NCBI GenBank assembly: GCA_021780905.1
Contig: JAJXXW010000042.1
Location: forward strand, 62,001-126,000
Direction of reading: 5' to 3'
Origin: a bacterium
GTDB lineage: Bacteria > Verrucomicrobiota > Verrucomicrobiia > Limisphaerales > UBA11358
Length of the DNA stretch: 64,000 nt
Shown: positions 42,610-51,450 of the stretch, in pieces
Position numbering within the stretch: the stretch's first letter is position 1
Layout: every line of letters starts with the position of its first letter
Notes under the pieces: generated by a model
Told to the model about the DNA's origin: nothing
The model's database searches: none
The model's input: only the letters and a program-made list of their open reading frames with translations
Translations under genes and position numbers: made by a program

Positions 42610-43647
42610 ATGAATCGTAACGAACAATTATGCCGGCAATTGCCACACCAGCCGCGGCAATGGCTGGTCACAGGTGCAGCTGGATTCATTGGCTCGCATT
42701 TGGTGGCACGCCTGTTGAAGCTGAATCAGTCAGTGGTGGGGATTGACAATTTTCTGACCGGATCCCGCAAAAATCTGGAGGTAGTCAATGCAGAGGTCGG
42801 TGACGCAGCCTGGGCGCGTTTCCATTTCATCGAAGGCGATCTTCGCGAACCGGCGGTGTGCCGGCACGGCTGTGAGCAGGCCGAGCTGATTTTGCATCAG
42901 GCCGCGTTGGGTTCCGTGCCACGCTCCATTGCCAAGCCCGCTGACACTCACGCACACAATGTTGACGGATTTCTCAACCTCCAACTGGCGGCTCGCCAGG
43001 CGGGAATCAGGGCGTTGGTGTATGCCTCCAGCAGCGCCGTTTACGGCGATCACCCCGCGCTGCCAAAACGCGAGGAATCCATTGGCCGGCCGCTTTCGCC
43101 CTATGCATTGTCCAAGCGGATCAACGAACTCCACGCGGAATTATTTGCCCGCTGCTACGGCATGAGCTCAATCGGCCTGCGTTATTTCAACGTCTTCGGC
43201 CCGCGACAGGATCCCCACGGCCCTTATGCCGCAGTAATTCCGCAATGGATCGACGCCTTGACCCGCGGCCGGCCGGTGGTCCTCCATGGCGACGGTGAAA
43301 CCAGCCGCGATTTTTGTTATGTGGACAATGTGGTTCAAGCCAACCTGCTGGCGGCAGACTGGCTCACCCGCAATTCGTCCCCGGCAAGCGCCCAAATATT
43401 CAATGTCGCCACCGGTTCACGCACCTCGTTGAGCCAGTTGTTCAACCTGTTGCGGGAAGAACTCCTCCCCCGGTTTCCAGCACTGTCGGAAATCCGGCCC
43501 CACTACACTGCCTTTCGCGATGGCGACGTGCGGCATTCCCAGGCTGACATCAGCCGCATTCAGGAAATACTGGGGTATGGTCCATCCCACAGCCTGGCAG
43601 AAGGCTTGAGAGAATTGCTGGCGAGCCATCGCCCCACGATGGATTAA
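42610..43647 (+). CDS. NAD-dependent UDP-sugar epimerase (WbpP/TviC-like)
   Basis: The 345-residue short-chain dehydrogenase has WLVTGAAGFIGSHLVARLL near 17-35, YASSSAVYGDHP with the catalytic Ser and the Tyr-x3-Lys pair in PYALSKRIN. It also has SVPRSIAKPADTHAHNVDGFLN and VVLHGDGETSRDFCYVDNVV, which match WbpP/TviC UDP-N-acetylglucosamine C4-epimerases better than GalE. It probably supplies UDP-GalNAc or a uronate for the cluster. The start ATG at 42610 follows a 148-base gap without clear features. Confidence 0.85.
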   Translation: MNRNEQLCRQLPHQPRQWLVTGAAGFIGSHLVARLLKLNQSVVGIDNFLTGSRKNLEVVNAEVGDAAWARFHFIEGDLREPAVCRHGCEQAELILHQAALGSVPRSIAKPADTHAHNVDGFLNLQLAARQAGIRALVYASSSAVYGDHPALPKREESIGRPLSPYALSKRINELHAELFARCYGMSSIGLRYFNVFGPRQDPHGPYAAVIPQWIDALTRGRPVVLHGDGETSRDFCYVDNVVQANLLAADWLTRNSSPASAQIFNVATGSRTSLSQLFNLLREELLPRFPALSEIRPHYTAFRDGDVRHSQADISRIQEILGYGPSHSLAEGLRELLASHRPTMD

Positions 43648-43673
43648 GGTGCCAATCGCCGTCAGGTAATGAT

Positions 43674-44651
43674 ATGAGTTTTCCCTTCAATTTTTTTATT
43701 GCCGCCTTTCTGGGCGCGTTCGCCACCTCGCTGCTGGCGCTGCCGCTGTGGCGCAAGTGGTGTTGGCGCACAAATCTCGTGGACGATCCCGGCCACCGGA
43801 AGATTCACGATGCGCCGGTGCCGCTCGCCGGCGGATTCGCGGTGCTCACGGGCATCCTCCTGCCGCTGGGCGCCGGCGCATTTTTGCTGAAGTTCGGAGT
43901 TGTAAAGCTGGCCACCGCCGCCGCCATTGTTCACGGCCTGGACCGGCGCGCGCTGGAACTCGCCGTGCTCGCGCTCGGCGCGGTCGCCATCACCCTGCTC
44001 GGCTGGTTCGACGACCAACACGAATTGAAGCCGCTACCCAAGTTCATCGGCCAGTTGCTCATTGCCGTCGCCGTTGCCGCCGTCTGCAAGCGCATCACGC
44101 TGTTTGTGCCCAGCCAGCTTTTTAGCTACGCCATGACGATTGTCTGGCTCCTCACCGTGATCAACGCTTTTAATTTCACGGACAATATGAACGGCCTTTG
44201 CGCCGGGCTGGGTGCCATCGGCGCGTTTCAATTCGGCTGGCTCGCCGCCGCGAAGGGCGAATACCTCGTCGCCCTCACCGGCTTTCTCATGTGCGGCGCG
44301 CTGGCGGGCTTTCTGCCGTGGAATTTTCCGCGCGCCCGCGCGTTTCTCGGCGACGCCGGCAGCCATCTGATCGGCTACCTGCTGGCGGTGATGGCCATCC
44401 TGCCGCATTTTTACACGCGGCAGGAACCGCATCGGCTCGCCGTGCTGGCCCCGCTGCTGGTGCTGGCCCTGCCGCTGCTGGACCTGGCACAGGTGTGCTG
44501 GTTCCGCACGCTAAACCGGAAAGGCTTCTGGATCGGTGACACCAACCATCTCTCGCATCGCCTGGAACGCGCCGGTTTGAGCCGCACGACTGCGGTGCTG
44601 GTGCTCTGGCTCGTCGCCACACTGATCGGCGCATTGGCGGGCTGCCTGTGA
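43674..44651 (+). CDS. WecA-like UDP-HexNAc:undecaprenyl-phosphate transferase
   Basis: This 325-residue membrane protein with about ten helices belongs to the MraY/WecA glycosyltransferase family 4. Hallmarks are NLVDDPGHRKIHDAPVPLAGGFAVLTG near 37-63, the catalytic Asp pair in LLGWFDDQHELKPLPKFIGQ near 110-130, VINAFNFTDNMNGLCAG near 163-179 and FPRARAFLGDAGSHLIGYLLA. It would start lipid-linked glycan synthesis, which fits the GT4 and epimerase genes upstream. Confidence 0.9.
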   Translation: MSFPFNFFIAAFLGAFATSLLALPLWRKWCWRTNLVDDPGHRKIHDAPVPLAGGFAVLTGILLPLGAGAFLLKFGVVKLATAAAIVHGLDRRALELAVLALGAVAITLLGWFDDQHELKPLPKFIGQLLIAVAVAAVCKRITLFVPSQLFSYAMTIVWLLTVINAFNFTDNMNGLCAGLGAIGAFQFGWLAAAKGEYLVALTGFLMCGALAGFLPWNFPRARAFLGDAGSHLIGYLLAVMAILPHFYTRQEPHRLAVLAPLLVLALPLLDLAQVCWFRTLNRKGFWIGDTNHLSHRLERAGLSRTTAVLVLWLVATLIGALAGCL

Positions 44652-44751
44652 CGATTGATCCAAATCGAAACCAACAGCGTTTCGCCATCCGTCCGCGCGT
44701 TGACCAACGGCATTGCAATCCGGCCTTTGAAAATCTACGCTCCCGCCCAGC

Positions 44752-46194
44752 ATGAACTGGCTGGATCATCTGGCGCGCTGCGGGCCGCCTCTCGCGGCGG
44801 GCTTTGATTTCCTGGCCGCCGCGCTGGCGTCCGTCCACGCGCTCATCCACAAGCGCGATTCCCGCGCGGCGACGCTCTGGCTTGGCATCATCTGGCTCGT
44901 GCCCGCGCTGGGTCCCCTGCTCTATCTCGCGCTCGGCGTCAACCGCATCCGCCGCCGCGCCATCACGCTGGCCGTTCACAAGGCGTTCACCCGCGATGTT
45001 CCGGAAAATCTGGGCGAACCGGAGCCGCATGGCGCGGAAAATCTCCAGCACCTCGCCCGCGTGGTCGGCCGCGTCACCGGGCAGCCGCTCACGACCGGCA
45101 ACCAGATCGAGCCGCTCGTGAACGGCGACGCCGCGTTTCCCGCGATGCTCGCCGCCATTGATGCCGCCGAAAAATCCGTCTCGCTCGCGACCTACATCTT
45201 TGACAACGACGCCACCGGCGGAAAATTTGTGGCGGCGCTGGAGCGCGCGATCAAGCGCGGCGTGGCGGTGCGGGTGCTGATTGACTCCGCCGGCTCGCGC
45301 TATTCGTGGCCGCCGATCACCTTCCGGCTGCGGCACGCGAAAATCCCGTTCGCCAAGTTCCTGCCGGCCTCCCTCTTCACGCCGTGGCGCGTGGCCACCA
45401 TCAACCTGCGCAACCATCGCAAGTCGCTCATCGTGGACGGGTGGACCGCCTTCACCGGCGGCATGAACCTCCGGCACGGCAACATGCTGGCGGAGCAACC
45501 GCCGCATCCGGTCCAGGATTTGCATTTCCGCGTGACCGGCCCGGTTGTTGCGGGATTGCAGGCGATTTTCGCGAACGACTGGGCGTTCACCAAGGAGGAA
45601 ATCCTCGACGGCGAAACCTGGTTTCCTGAAGTCAAGGAAGCCGGCGAGGTCATCGCCCGCGTGATCCCCGACGGACCGGATGCCGATTTTGAGAATGCGC
45701 GCTGGACGCTGCTGGCCGCGCTGGCCGAGGCGCAGTCGGCGGTGAAAATTCTCACACCGTATTTTCTGCCGGACCCGGCGCTCATCAGCGCGCTCAACCT
45801 CGCGGCCCTGCGCGGCGTGCGCGTGGACATCATCCTGCCGGCGAAAAACAACTTGCCGTTCGTGCATTGGGCGTCGCGGGCGCTCTGGTGGCAGGTGCTG
45901 GAGCGCGGCTGCCATATCTGGCTCGCGCCGCCGCCGTTCGATCATTCCAAGCTGATGATCGTGGACGGCCACTGGGTGCTGCTGGGTTCGGCCAACTGGG
46001 ACGCGCGCAGCCTGCGGCTGAATTTCGAACTGAACGTGGAGTGCTACAACCGCAGCCTGGCGCAGAAAATGGAAAAAATCATCGCCGGGAAGATGTCCGC
46101 CGCCCGCGAAGTCACCCTAGCCGAGGCGGACCAACGACCGCTGCCGGAAAAACTCCGCGACGCGCTGGCGCGGTTGTTTTCGCCCTATCTCTGA
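44752..46194 (+). CDS. cls: Cardiolipin synthase (phospholipase D family)
   Basis: The 480-residue enzyme has two N-terminal membrane helices and two HKD motifs: HRKSLIVDGWTAFTGGMNLR near 222-241 and HSKLMIVDGHWVLLGSANWDARS near 398-420. It joins phosphatidyl units to make cardiolipin. A PLDNF-type leader (HALIHKRDSRAATLWLGIIWLVPALGPLLYLALGVNRIRRRA) matches bacterial Cls. It converges on nuoA, 13 bases apart. Confidence 0.92.
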   Translation: MNWLDHLARCGPPLAAGFDFLAAALASVHALIHKRDSRAATLWLGIIWLVPALGPLLYLALGVNRIRRRAITLAVHKAFTRDVPENLGEPEPHGAENLQHLARVVGRVTGQPLTTGNQIEPLVNGDAAFPAMLAAIDAAEKSVSLATYIFDNDATGGKFVAALERAIKRGVAVRVLIDSAGSRYSWPPITFRLRHAKIPFAKFLPASLFTPWRVATINLRNHRKSLIVDGWTAFTGGMNLRHGNMLAEQPPHPVQDLHFRVTGPVVAGLQAIFANDWAFTKEEILDGETWFPEVKEAGEVIARVIPDGPDADFENARWTLLAALAEAQSAVKILTPYFLPDPALISALNLAALRGVRVDIILPAKNNLPFVHWASRALWWQVLERGCHIWLAPPPFDHSKLMIVDGHWVLLGSANWDARSLRLNFELNVECYNRSLAQKMEKIIAGKMSAAREVTLAEADQRPLPEKLRDALARLFSPYL

Positions 46195-46207
46195 AGCCCG
46201 GTGGAAA

Positions 46208-46609
46208 TCAGGACCGCCAGTCAAACACCTTTTTTTTCAGCGCATAGAGGTAGCCGGCAAACAGTATGCCGAGGAAGGAAACCATCGAGCCGAGCACTAG
46301 ATTGCGAGTCGCATGGGCGGCGAGCAGGTCGCGATAAACCACTGCCCATGGATACATGAACACCACTTCGATGTCGAACAGGATGAACAGCATCGCCACC
46401 AAGTAGAATTTGACCGAGAAACGCGCGCTGCCCTCGCCGATGGGATCCTTGCCGCATTCGTAGGCGGTGTCTTTGGCCTTGGATGATTTGGCGAATTTGC
46501 CGAGCAACACGGAGATGAGCAGCGTGCCGCCCGCAAACCCGACGGCGGCGGCGAGCAGGAACAGCACCGGAATGTATTGGGCCAACTGGGATGGCTGCGA
46601 ATTTTCCAT
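46208..46609 (-). CDS. nuoA: NADH-quinone oxidoreductase subunit A
   Basis: NuoA is a small three-helix membrane subunit of complex I. This copy has 133 residues and the family signature YECGKDPIGEGSARFSVKFY followed by LVAMLFILFDIEVVFMYPWAVVY. Normally nuoB-N follow in one operon, but here the downstream gene is cls on the opposite strand, so nuoA is alone. It appears intact, hence presumably functional with the rest of the complex elsewhere. Confidence 0.94.
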   Translation of the reverse strand: MENSQPSQLAQYIPVLFLLAAAVGFAGGTLLISVLLGKFAKSSKAKDTAYECGKDPIGEGSARFSVKFYLVAMLFILFDIEVVFMYPWAVVYRDLLAAHATRNLVLGSMVSFLGILFAGYLYALKKKVFDWRS

Positions 46610-46684
46610 GCCGGAAAGTTAAGAAACTGGCGGAAAAAACTCAATGCCGAAAACGCCTTGCTCTAAATTGCCACCCTACCGGCA

Positions 46685-46722
46685 AAAAGAAAAGAGGCCG
46701 GACACTACTCCGGCCTCTTTGA
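46685..46722 (-). terminator. Rho-independent terminator
   Basis: A perfect 12-bp stem (AAAGAGGCCGGA with TCCGGCCTCTTT) and a six-base loop are followed on the minus strand by TCTTTTT. It would end transcription coming from the 46895-47698 gene or from a short RNA between 46723 and 46890. The 21 bases from the loop through the right stem and T-tract recur exactly at 51650-51670. Confidence 0.8.
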
Positions 46723-46894
46723 GAACTAATGCTCCTAAAACATTTCAACGTTTGCACGTCCAACAACATATTCAGCTTAACAGGTCTTAGCAGTTTGGCT
46801 TGTCCCCAATTCTGGTGATACGGATTTGAAATTTTTCCCGCCACGGTTGGCCGCCGCTGAATCCCTCGCCGATTTTAAACCTGGGTTGAAAGAT
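46723..46894 (-). ncRNA. Possible small RNA or 3' leader ending at the terminator
   Basis: About 170 bases of non-GC-rich sequence lie between the 46895-47698 gene and the strong terminator, and no convincing reading frame is visible. A short noncoding transcript is possible, since integrases often target the 3' ends of such genes and the terminator half is duplicated near an integrase remnant. No family is recognised. Confidence 0.25.
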
Positions 46895-47698
46895 TTATTT
46901 TTCCCCGAACGGGTTTTTCGGTTCCGCCGGCAAAATCCGGTTTAGAAACAGCGGGCTGACGAACAGATAAATCCAGCCGATGACCAGATGCATGGCGAAG
47001 GCGAAGCCAAACTGCACCAGATCGAATCCGCCCAGTCCATACATCACCAATCCGATGATCACCAGCGCCGCCCCGGGGAGGAGCGCGGCACCGGCCAGTT
47101 TCCAACTTGCGGCGAAGTTTAAATCGCGGTTGGCAAAAAAGCCGAGCAGCCAGACGGGCAGACAAAAAATCGTGGCCAGGATGGCCCAGCCGAACAGCAG
47201 TCCCCAAAACGTGCCGAGAGCAATCAGGCCGAGCAGATTCGGCCCCCACGCGCCCCACGCCGGCCGAGCGTCGTCCCGGTTGGCGGCGATGATGTATCCG
47301 CTCGGATAATCGAGATAGGCTGTGCCCAGGATCGAGTAGATGCAAATGTCGTCGCGCCCGAATTCGATCTGGAAATCCGCCGGCGACCTCAACGCGCCGC
47401 TGTGCTGCAAGTCCACGCTGATTGCCAGAATTCGGCCCTCCGCCAGCAGCATTGGCGAATCGTCACGCCAGTCCAGTTTGCCGCCGTGGACGGACCCGGC
47501 ATCCGGCAGTTGGCTGACCGCCGCATCAATTACCGGATAAACGGCGGCGGCCAGACACCAGACCACGGCGGCGGCGGCCAGCAGCGCGAAGAGGGATTGG
47601 ACAATGAACAGCCGCCCGAAGGATGCACGCGCAAACGCCGCCACCCCGCGCGGCGTCAGCGGTTCCCAGGCGAAGGACGGTTCGCGAAACACGTTCAC
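46895..47698 (-). CDS. Membrane protein of unknown function
   Basis: The 267-residue protein MNVFREPSFAWEPLTPRGVAAF... has four or five hydrophobic segments: near 30-52, 155-185 (LGLIALGTFWGLLFGWAILATIFCLPVWLL), 200-222 and 230-250. An extracytoplasmic domain at about 60-145 (SPMLLAEGRILAISVDLQHSGAL) lies between the first two. The pattern resembles DUF1189-like proteins, but I cannot confirm a family. It is on the same strand as the DUF6941 gene and pyrD. Confidence 0.6.
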   Translation of the reverse strand: MNVFREPSFAWEPLTPRGVAAFARASFGRLFIVQSLFALLAAAAVVWCLAAAVYPVIDAAVSQLPDAGSVHGGKLDWRDDSPMLLAEGRILAISVDLQHSGALRSPADFQIEFGRDDICIYSILGTAYLDYPSGYIIAANRDDARPAWGAWGPNLLGLIALGTFWGLLFGWAILATIFCLPVWLLGFFANRDLNFAASWKLAGAALLPGAALVIIGLVMYGLGGFDLVQFGFAFAMHLVIGWIYLFVSPLFLNRILPAEPKNPFGEK

Positions 47699-47728
47699 AC
47701 CGCGAGGGTGCCAGAAAGCACGCGAAAA

Positions 47729-48160
47729 TCAGCCTTGTTTTTCCGCCGGCGGCTTTTGACCGGGCGGCGGCTGCACGACCACCGGCACGGGATAGCGCAA
47801 CTTCATCACGTCATCCACGAGCACCTCGATGTAGTAGGTGCCGGCGGTCTCGAACTTCACCTGGCCGAAGAACATGACATTCGTCGCGCTCATGGCCGGA
47901 TCGTGCAGCTCGAATTTCATTTCACCCTTGCTGATGACCGTGGTCTGGTCGGGCGCAATCAGGCGAACGACCTCGTTGAACTGGCCGATGCCGGCCGCCC
48001 AGCGGTTGAAGATGCAGATGCGGCCGGCGACGATGGGCAGTTGCGGCAGGCGCACGACATTGACGACGCCAATGAGAAAGAGGTTGCCGTTCACTTCCTG
48101 GCGGACTTCCTCGCACATCAGCGAACATTGCAGGTCGGGTAAAATACGGGTGGCTTGCAT
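47729..48160 (-). CDS. DUF6941-like small protein
   Basis: From MQATRILPDLQCSLMCEEVRQEVNGNLFLIGVVNVVRLPQLPIV the protein has 143 residues. The opening (Cys/Glu then NGNLFLIGVVNVV) and the ending of beta-strand pairs (GTYYIEVLVDDVMKLRYPVPVVVQ) match DUF6941, a beta-sandwich family of unknown role. The C-terminal tail is proline-rich. The ATG at 48160 is preferred over an upstream start inside the next gene's region. Confidence 0.6.
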   Translation of the reverse strand: MQATRILPDLQCSLMCEEVRQEVNGNLFLIGVVNVVRLPQLPIVAGRICIFNRWAAGIGQFNEVVRLIAPDQTTVISKGEMKFELHDPAMSATNVMFFGQVKFETAGTYYIEVLVDDVMKLRYPVPVVVQPPPGQKPPAEKQG

Positions 48161-48230
48161 AGATAATTTGCACCGACATTCTGACCGAGAATTGCCGCTT
48201 GTCAGGGAAAAAATGCGGCGGCGGGACGGG

Positions 48231-48587
48231 TTATTTTTTGTCGCGGGCCTCGTCCTCCAGATGAAACTTGTGCAGCGAGCGGTGGACGACGGGCGCAAAG
48301 ATGATTCCCAGTATGGCGATCAAGGCCAGCCCGCTGAACAGCGCGTAGCCGCCGGCGAAAATTTTTCCGGCGGTGGTTTGCGGCGTGGCGACCGGCCCCA
48401 TGCCGGAAAGAATCATCGCCGCATTCACGAAGGCGTCAATCCACGGCAGCTTTTCAAAAAAATGATACCCGGTCATGCCGATGCCCAGCGCCACGGCGAT
48501 GACCGTCAACCCCAGTGCCGCGTGGCGCGCGACGCGCCGGTAATATTCTTTGCGTGGCAGCAGCGGCTTGGTGTGGTGCTCGAACAT
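48231..48587 (-). CDS. Two-helix membrane protein resembling half of an ion channel
   Basis: The 118-residue protein has two membrane helices (AALGLTVIAVALGIGMTGYHFF and AGGYALFSGLALIAILGIIFAPVV). A pore-like segment between them, DAFVNAAMILSGMGPV, sits where K+ channels have the TVGYG filter, which is absent here. The cytoplasmic tail HKFHLEDEARDKK is charged. Similar small proteins are widespread and are not shown to conduct ions. It lies between the DUF6941 gene and pyrD, same strand, 7 bases downstream of pyrD. Confidence 0.65.
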   Translation of the reverse strand: MFEHHTKPLLPRKEYYRRVARHAALGLTVIAVALGIGMTGYHFFEKLPWIDAFVNAAMILSGMGPVATPQTTAGKIFAGGYALFSGLALIAILGIIFAPVVHRSLHKFHLEDEARDKK

Positions 48588-48594
48588 TTGGAAA

Positions 48595-49512
48595 TTATTT
48601 TTGGGGAATCACCACGCTGCCGGTGATTTCTTTCACGTCGGCGATTTTTTTCTTTTCCATGAATTCGCGGATGCCGGCGATGACTTGCAGCGCCGTCTGC
48701 GGTTCGTAGAAATTCGCCGTGCCCACGGCCACCGCCGTCGCGCCCGCCATGAGAAATTCAATCGCGTCGGCCGCGTTCTGGATGCCGCCCATGCCGATGA
48801 TCGGAATCTTCACCGCCTTGGCCGCTTCCCAGACGAGCTTGATCGCAATCGGCTTGATCGCCGGGCCGGTGAGACCGCCGGTGATGTTGGCTAATTTGGG
48901 TTTGCGCGTATGAGTGTCTATCGCCATCGCGGGAAAACTATTCGTCACCGCGAGCGCATCGCTGCCGGCGTCCTCGGCGGCTTTGGCGAACGGCGCGATG
49001 CTCGGCACGTTCGGACTCATCTTGGTGATGAGCGGCAACGTGGTGGCTTGGCGGCACGCGGCGACGACTTGCGCCAGCAGTGTGCAATCCGTGCCGAACT
49101 GTGCGCCGCCTTCCTTGATGTTCGGGCAGGAAACATTTAACTCCAGCGCGCCCACGCCGCCGAGCGCGTCGAACCGCCGCGCGACCTCGGCGTATTCCTC
49201 GACGGTCGTGCCCCAGAGGTTGATGATCGTCGGCACTTTCAGTTCCTTGAGGAACGGCCAGTATTTCTTGATGAAGCCGTCCACGCCCGGTCCTTGCAGG
49301 CCGATGGCGTTAAGCATGCCGCTGGTGGTTTCGGCGGTGCGCGGCGGGGGATTGCCGGGCACCGGATGCAGCCGGATGCCCTTGACCGTGACTGCGCCGA
49401 GCAGGTTCAAGTCAATCAGCCGCGCATACTCCGCGCCGTAGCCGAACGTGCCGGACGCCACCGTCACCGGATTCTGCATCATCAGCCTGCCGATTTTGAC
49501 GGATAAATTCAT
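48595..49512 (-). CDS. pyrD: Dihydroorotate dehydrogenase, class 1B
   Basis: PyrD oxidises dihydroorotate to orotate. From MNLSVKIGRLMMQNPVTVASG the protein has 305 residues. The FMN and substrate motifs include NAIGLQGPGVDGFIKKYWPFL, LELNVSCPNIKEGG with the catalytic Cys of class 1 enzymes, and GMGGIQNAADAIEFLMAGATAVAVGTANFYEP. Class 1B enzymes normally pair with PyrK; no pyrK lies here. An earlier in-frame start (49539) would read into a repeat. It starts next to the 21-bp array at 49620. Confidence 0.93.
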   Translation of the reverse strand: MNLSVKIGRLMMQNPVTVASGTFGYGAEYARLIDLNLLGAVTVKGIRLHPVPGNPPPRTAETTSGMLNAIGLQGPGVDGFIKKYWPFLKELKVPTIINLWGTTVEEYAEVARRFDALGGVGALELNVSCPNIKEGGAQFGTDCTLLAQVVAACRQATTLPLITKMSPNVPSIAPFAKAAEDAGSDALAVTNSFPAMAIDTHTRKPKLANITGGLTGPAIKPIAIKLVWEAAKAVKIPIIGMGGIQNAADAIEFLMAGATAVAVGTANFYEPQTALQVIAGIREFMEKKKIADVKEITGSVVIPQK

Positions 49513-49619
49513 TCCGCCAGAAGTTAGCGATTTAACCACCGCGACTCAATTCGCAAAAATTATTGCCGAACGGACGCCAGGCGAAAAATGATTTCCACCC
49601 GACCGTTTCGCCAATGGCC

Positions 49620-49764
49620 AGACTCAATCTGCCGCCGCCAGATTCAATCTTACAGTCACCAAATCGCATCTGCCGGTTGCCGGATTCGTTCTGAAAGTCG
49701 CCGGATTCAATCTGCCGGACGGAAAATCGCATCTGCCGATTGGAAAACGGGTTCATCCCGGAAG
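49620..49764. repeat. 21-bp tandem array (7 units)
   Basis: Seven consecutive units of 20 or 21 bp have conserved blocks, for example GGATTCAATCTGCCGG and AAATCGCATCTGCCGG, with CTGCCG at a fixed place. Unit starts are 49620, 49640, 49661, 49682, 49703, 49724 and 49745. The units are degenerate and directly adjoining, with no spacers. The array lies in the divergent gap between pyrD and the HTH gene. A second array with the same period is at 55709-55979. Confidence 0.8.
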
Positions 49765-49950
49765 TTGGGGTCTGGAACGGGTGTTTTCAAGATTTGCCGG
49801 GCGATTCAATGGCCCGATGCCAACGAAATCAAACGCAGCACGGCGGGAATCAATCCCCCTGGGGGAGCTTTCTGCTCGACGGCCCCTCATACCAAGCAAT
49901 CCGCTGCCAGACCTCAATTTCCCGGAAGAACCGGTTTTCTTTTGGGTGCT

Positions 49951-50286
49951 ATGAATATATCTCCTGAAACTGAACGGTTGCAAAATGCGCTGGCGGAGCT
50001 TGCCTCCGCCATAATCAAAATCATCCATGATCGCGTTGACCAGACGCTGTCCGGCACGGTGCCAGCGAGGCTGCCGGCTTTAAATGGATTGGCCGAACCA
50101 ATAGCCGACGATCAAATGGTCGAAAAGGCGGAAATTGCCAAGATGCTCGGCATTACCATCCGAACGGTGGATAATTGGATGGATCGGGGACTCTTGCCCT
50201 ATTTTAAAATCGGCCGAAGCGTTCGCTTCCGAAAGAACGACGTGGTGCAACATCTGAACCAATGCACCAGAGTTTGTCGGCGGTAG
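49951..50286 (+). CDS. Excisionase-like helix-turn-helix DNA-binding protein
   Basis: From ATG 49951 (MNISPETERLQNALAEL) the protein has 111 residues, with a MerR/excisionase-type HTH at about 58-105 (VEKAEIAKMLGITIRTVDNWMDRGLLPYFKIGRSVRFRKNDVVQHL). Such proteins control excision or activate genes of integrated elements. It lies next to integrase fragments and a SRAP remnant, so it is probably a leftover from a mobile element. A frame upstream of the ATG runs through the 21-bp array and is not coding, in my reading. Confidence 0.7.
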   Translation: MNISPETERLQNALAELASAIIKIIHDRVDQTLSGTVPARLPALNGLAEPIADDQMVEKAEIAKMLGITIRTVDNWMDRGLLPYFKIGRSVRFRKNDVVQHLNQCTRVCRR

Positions 50287-50408
50287 TCGGTGAATTTTAA
50301 GCGGGGTTGCCGAAAATGCCAGGCGGGTCGCCTGCGCCACCCGGCTGCCCGGACAATACGAAAATCCACAGGAATAATTTTTGGTTAGACAGGCGTTGTC
50401 CGGGGCAT

Positions 50409-50663
50409 GTGATAATCTGCGGGCGATACACGGCAACGAAATATTTCAGCGAATTGATCAAACTGGTCGGCGTCTTGATGGCATGGGTGCCGTTCTTTGG
50501 GCCGTGTTACAACATCGCGCCGACGCAGTTCGCACCGGTGATTTACCACGAACGCCACCAGCCAGCGGCGAAGTTCATGCGCTGGGGGGTGATTTGGATG
50601 CGCTGGCTGTATGAAAATCAATTCCTTGCCGCTGGAGTGGACAGACACTACTGGAACTTGTAG
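50409..50663 (+). pseudogene. N-terminal fragment of a SRAP (YedK/HMCES-like) protein
   Basis: The reading VIICGRYTATKYFSELIKL...CYNIAPTQFAPVIYHERH...FMRWGVI matches the start of SRAP domain proteins, which trap abasic sites using Cys2 after Met removal. Here two extra codons (V-I-I) precede the cysteine, so the essential N-terminal Cys cannot form. The match ends after about 65 residues with WMRWLYEN, while a full domain is about 200 residues. I call it a broken, acquired gene. Confidence 0.7.
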
Positions 50664-50665
50664 CC

Positions 50666-50907
50666 AAAACTCAACACGCCGAAACACGGCAACAGCAAGC
50701 CAACCAAAACAATTTGGACTCGCTGCGCCACTGGCCAACTCGCTTGCACCTGCTGCACCAGCACCGGCCAACTCGCCGTCCAAGAGTGGCGCGCCGCCAC
50801 CGCCGCCACCGGACTTCGATCCTGAAGTCGGTTTTTGAGACGCGAATCACACGAATTAGCACGAATTAAAACTTCGATGTCATCCTATGAAATTATTTTC
50901 ACCTGAT
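50666..50907. other. Spacer with a CACGAATT repeat arm
   Basis: The 242-base spacer reads as low-complexity proline/alanine in one frame and has no recognisable gene. At 50838-50873 it carries a single arm of the CACGAATT word family (CACACGAATTAGCACGAATT), without the usual inverted partner, as though the element were cut. Confidence 0.5.
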
Positions 50908-51450
50908 TCAGCGCATTGGTATCAGCGCGACGGTGCGCCGCTGCATACCGTGCTTTCGGCGAAAGTCGAGCCGCGCCTGCCGACGCTGCGGGTGACGACC
51001 CGGCACAATGGATTCTGTGAGCCACTTCATTTGAAGTGCGAAACTGTGCAGCCGCCGCAGATAGGCGTTGGTGGACACAGTGCCGTCGCGGAGAACTTTC
51101 AGGAAGTGTTCGGCTTTGGTTTCCATCAACGGCAAATTCCGAATCAGATCAAAGGCCGGGTCTTTCCAGGCGATGTCGTAGCGGTGGCGGGTAACACCTT
51201 GCTTGGTGCCAATCATTTCATCCATTACGAACTTCCAAGTGCGGCCAGCGGCTTCGGGATTGGTGGCGCTGAGGTAGGCCAGGGCGATCTGACGATTCAA
51301 CATCGGCTGACGGGCAGCTTCATTATTGGCATTGAGGAGAGTCCTGGCGGCGGCTTCGTCGCGGGTGCGCAAACTTTTTTGTTTGCCATTCAGGGTGTTC
51401 TGGGAGTAGTAAATGCCGTTGCGGCGATAGAGCCTGAACAGTTGTTTCAT
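50908..51450 (-). pseudogene. N-terminal fragment of a tyrosine-recombinase integrase
   Basis: The start MKQLFRLYRRNGIYYSQNTL through NEAARQPMLNRQIALAYLSA and SALQMKWL-type sequence follows an integrase family with an N-terminal AP2-like/SAM-like arm that I associate with Verrucomicrobia. The frame runs to residue ~150, then a different basic tail (RHPQRRQARLDFRRKHG) ends at 50908. The catalytic domain with the R-H-R-Y residues is absent. It is hence not functional alone. A second fragment of the same family lies in the opposite orientation at 51998. Confidence 0.75.

Noticed and set aside
46641..46844. 67-codon minus-strand frame
   Set aside because: It runs through the strong terminator hairpin and has no family features.
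49588..49950. N-terminal extension of the HTH protein through the 21-bp array
   Set aside because: The heptad-like translation is a by-product of the 21-bp period; units of 20 bp and the family-like start at 49951 argue against translation.
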